The notes under the pieces: model-generated
Databases searched by the model: none
The model's input: the letters and a program-made list of their open reading frames with translations, nothing else
What the model was told of the DNA's origin: nothing
Program-made: the position numbers and the translations under genes
Shown here: positions 61,691-64,000 of the stretch, piece by piece
How the letters are laid out: the number at the start of each line of letters is the position of its first letter
Numbering within the stretch: position 1 is the first letter of the stretch
Origin: JAIBJN01 sp963775625
Lineage (GTDB): Bacteria > Actinomycetota > Thermoleophilia > Gaiellales > Gaiellaceae
DNA: 64,000 bases
Direction of reading: 5' to 3'
Assembly: GCA_963775625.1 (NCBI GenBank)
Contig: CAVZJM010000014.1
Coordinates: 225,858-289,857 of the forward strand

Positions 61691-64000
61691 TCAGGCGGAA
61701 GCCACGACGCTCAGGTGCCCGATCGCCGCGAGGAGCCCGGGGCCGAGAGGGAGGCGCGCGAGCTGGGTGCGGGACTTGACGCCGAGCTTCGTGAACACAT
61801 GGCGCAGATGATGCTCGATCGTCCGGGGCGAGAGGAAGAGCTGGGCGGCGACCTCCTTGTTGGAGAGGCCTTCCGCCACGAGGCGTGCGATCTGAAGCTC
61901 CTGGGGCGTGAGCTGGTCGACCGTGCTCGGGTCGCGCTTTCGCGCGGTCTCGCCGGATGCGCGCAGCTCGGCCCGCGCCCGCTCGGCCCACGGCTCTGCG
62001 CGCAAGCGCTCGAACGCCTCGAGCGCGGCGCGGAGCTGGACACGCGCATCGGTGCGCCGGCGCTCGCGCCGCAGGTGCTCTCCGTAGAGAAGCTGGATGC
62101 GCGCGAGGTCGAACGGGCCGCCGTCCGCGCCGAGCCGGAGCGCTTCCTCGAAGTGCGCGGTCGCCTCCTCGCCCTCGGCCAGAAGCGCGCGGCAGCCCGA
62201 GAGTCGGGGCTGCACCCACGCGTAGCCCGAGTCGGGCGCCCACTCCTCGAACCCCGAGAGCGAAGCCCGAGCCTCCTCCAGGCGCCCTGCCCGCACCGCG
62301 GCTTCGATCGCATCCGGAGTTGCGCCCTTGGCGAGGAACGGGTCGCCGACGTCCGGGCGGGGATCGGCGACGACCCTGAAGTGCTCGAGAGCCTCGGTCC
62401 AGCGTCCGCGGCCAAGCTCGAGCATGGCCGAGCACGTACATCGCGTACGTGGCGCGCGCCGGCAGGCCGTGGGCAGTCGGCGAGCTCGAGCATTTCACCG
62501 CTTCGCTCGACGCGCCTCGTCGTCGTCACCGCGGATGGCCGCTGCGAACGCGAGGAGCCCGAGAGGAGTCGAGGCGGCATTTGCGGCGCCGAGCTGGCGC
62601 GCGAACTGCAGAGCCTCGCCCGCCACGAGCGCTGCCTCGTCGAAGCGCTGCGCCAGGTAGTGCTGAGCTGCGCTCATGGCCAGAGCGCTTCCGCGAGCAC
62701 CCCGAGCTCCCCGCGTGCCCGAGCGAGCGAGGTAGCTCGGTTGATCAGCGTTGCGAAACGCTGGTTGTCTCCGACGAAGAGTGCGGCGACGCTGACGGCG
62801 TAGACATGCTGAGCATCGTCGGAGGTGGACGCCCGGGCGAACGCCTCCTCGAGCTGGGCACCGTCAGACGACGTATCGCCGCCGCGAACCTGAGCAAAGG
62901 CGGCGAGGGCCCGGGCGACGGACATGAGCTCGTCGTCCCCGCCCGCGGAGGCGACCTCGGCAGCCAGTCCGGAAACCTCAGCGCGAGCCGCAGGGTCGCC
63001 GCTCATCGATGCAGCGGCGTTTGCCCAGATGAGGAGCTCGACTGCCTTCGATGCGTCGAGCTCGGCGACCTCGCGAGCAGCGCTGGTCAGCCTCGAGAAG
63101 CCATTCAGCGGGTGGCCACAACGAAGCTCGGCGACTCCGACCGCGAGGTCGAGCTCGGTCCGAAGGAGAGTGTCATCGACCAGAGGGTCGGCCTCGCCGG
63201 CAAGCTCGATCGCATAGTCGTCAGCGCCTGCGATGCTCGCAGCTCGCGCGGCCCGGGTCAGCCGATGGCCTCGAGCGTGCTCGTCCGACGAGAGGTCGGC
63301 GGCACGCGCGAACGCCTTCGCCGCGGCCCGGTAGCCGCGCTCGATGCTCGGCGCGCTCCGCCGCCTCCTCCAGCGCGCGGACGGCTTCCTCGTCGGGCTC
63401 GAGAACCGACGCTGCGAGATGCCAGGCTCGGCGGTCCGCGTGCTCCTCGTCATCCGCCAGTGCGTCGGCAAGCGCGCGATGGACGGCCAGACGCTCGTTC
63501 GACGTCGCCGCCTCGTAGACCGCCGACCTCACGAGCGGATGCCGGAAATCGAGCCGGCTTCCGTGCACGGAGACGAGGCCTGCCCGCTCGGCAAGGTCGA
63601 GCCCGCGCGGGCCGGCGCCGAGCGCCTCGCTCGCTCGGGCGACGAGCTTTGCGTCCTCCAGGTCGTCGGCCGAGGCGACCAGCAGGACGCGCTGGGCCTC
63701 GTCCGGAAGCCGGCGGACCTGCTCGAGGAAGATGCTCTTGACGTGAGTGCGTGAGCGGCAGCGACTCCGGAAGCGGCTCGTCGCCGGCCAGCTGACCTTC
63801 GCTGAGCGCCGACGGGAGCTCCACGAGCGCGAGCGCGTTCCCTTGCGTCTGTTCGATCAGACGCTCGCGGACCGACGGAGCCGCCGAGCTTGCGACCCGG
63901 GCGAGCAAGGTCGCCGACGCTTCAGGGTCGAGCCGTTCGACAGCAACGAAGGCAGGTCTTCCGCCTCGAATCCGCGAACTTCGCCTTCCCTCGCCGCAAA
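61691..64000 (-). pseudogene. LuxR-type (LAL/MalT-like) regulator, frame broken and cut by window edge
   Basis: The C-terminus (61691-62425) has a clear LuxR helix-turn-helix: LTPQELQIARLVAEGLSNKE then FLSPRTIEHHLRHVFTKLGV. Upstream are helical TPR-like segments spread over several frames (AALVAGEALQFARQLGAANA; ELDLAVGVAELRCGHPLNGF; FRHPLVRSAVYEAATSNERL; RERLIEQTQGNALALVELPS). This matches large ATP-binding LuxR regulators; the ATPase P-loop would lie beyond the window. At least four indels are needed. It lies 96 bp upstream of the MMPL gene and could control it. Confidence 0.75.

Overview
The window is a high-GC chromosome segment with frequent GTG and TTG starts. It is most consistent with an actinobacterium; a deep-branching class such as Thermoleophilia is my inference from overall gene content, not something proven here. 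No prophage, insertion sequence, rRNA gene or CRISPR array was seen.

From 1 to about 38.5 kb almost everything is on the minus strand and forms the translation/transcription core. Read in the direction of transcription it is tRNA-Met, rpmG, secE, nusG, rplK, rplA, an L10-type leader, rplJ, rplL, then rpoB, rpoC, then one continuous str-S10-spc-alpha block: rpsL, rpsG, fusA, tuf, rpsJ, rplC, rplD, rplW, rplB, rpsS, rplV, rpsC, rplP, rpmC, rpsQ, rplN, rplX, rplE, rpsN, rpsH, rplF, rplR, rpsE, rpmD, rplO, secY, adk, map, rpmJ, rpsM, rpsK, rpsD, rpoA and a truncated rplQ. infA is not in its usual place between map and rpmJ. Several ribosomal proteins carry long low-complexity tails rich in Glu, Ala and Pro.

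Two interruptions stand out. Between rplL and rpoB, which are normally adjacent, sit an MprAB-like two-component system, an HtrA/DegP-like protease and an exported helical-repeat protein. The two exported-protein genes share a near-identical upstream layout: four direct repeats with an exact 11-bp period, 51 bp from the repeat core to the start codon, and the same SD sequence and spacing. This predicts a small envelope-stress regulon run by the neighbouring response regulator. Between rpoC and rpsL sits an opposite-strand GAF-GGDEF diguanylate cyclase.

From 38.5 to 53 kb the content is ordinary accessory metabolism and membrane genes: a persulfide dioxygenase-rhodanese, a YugP-type protease, a MOSC protein, a glycosyltransferase, a metallo-beta-lactamase-fold hydrolase, an FAD oxidase, a convergent pair of formylglycine-generating enzyme and arylsulfatase, a CLC transporter, a GAP/Sap-type membrane protein, an NfeD-like protein and a TAP-type hydrolase. 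From 53.1 to 55.9 kb is an arsenic cluster: arsR, arsM, aquaporin, arsC and a second arsR. Its promoters share a CATCGATG operator core inside the spacer. From 55.9 kb to the end is a minus-strand run: LuxR-type regulator, MMPL transporter, alpha/beta hydrolase, membrane protein, universal stress protein and TSUP permease. Many of these reading frames are broken by single G/C indels.

A family of about 164-bp fold-back elements occurs three times: between rplD and rplW, after the diguanylate cyclase gene, and between arsR and arsM. They share a core, but their outer arms differ in sequence while remaining self-complementary. This is the least explained structure in the window.
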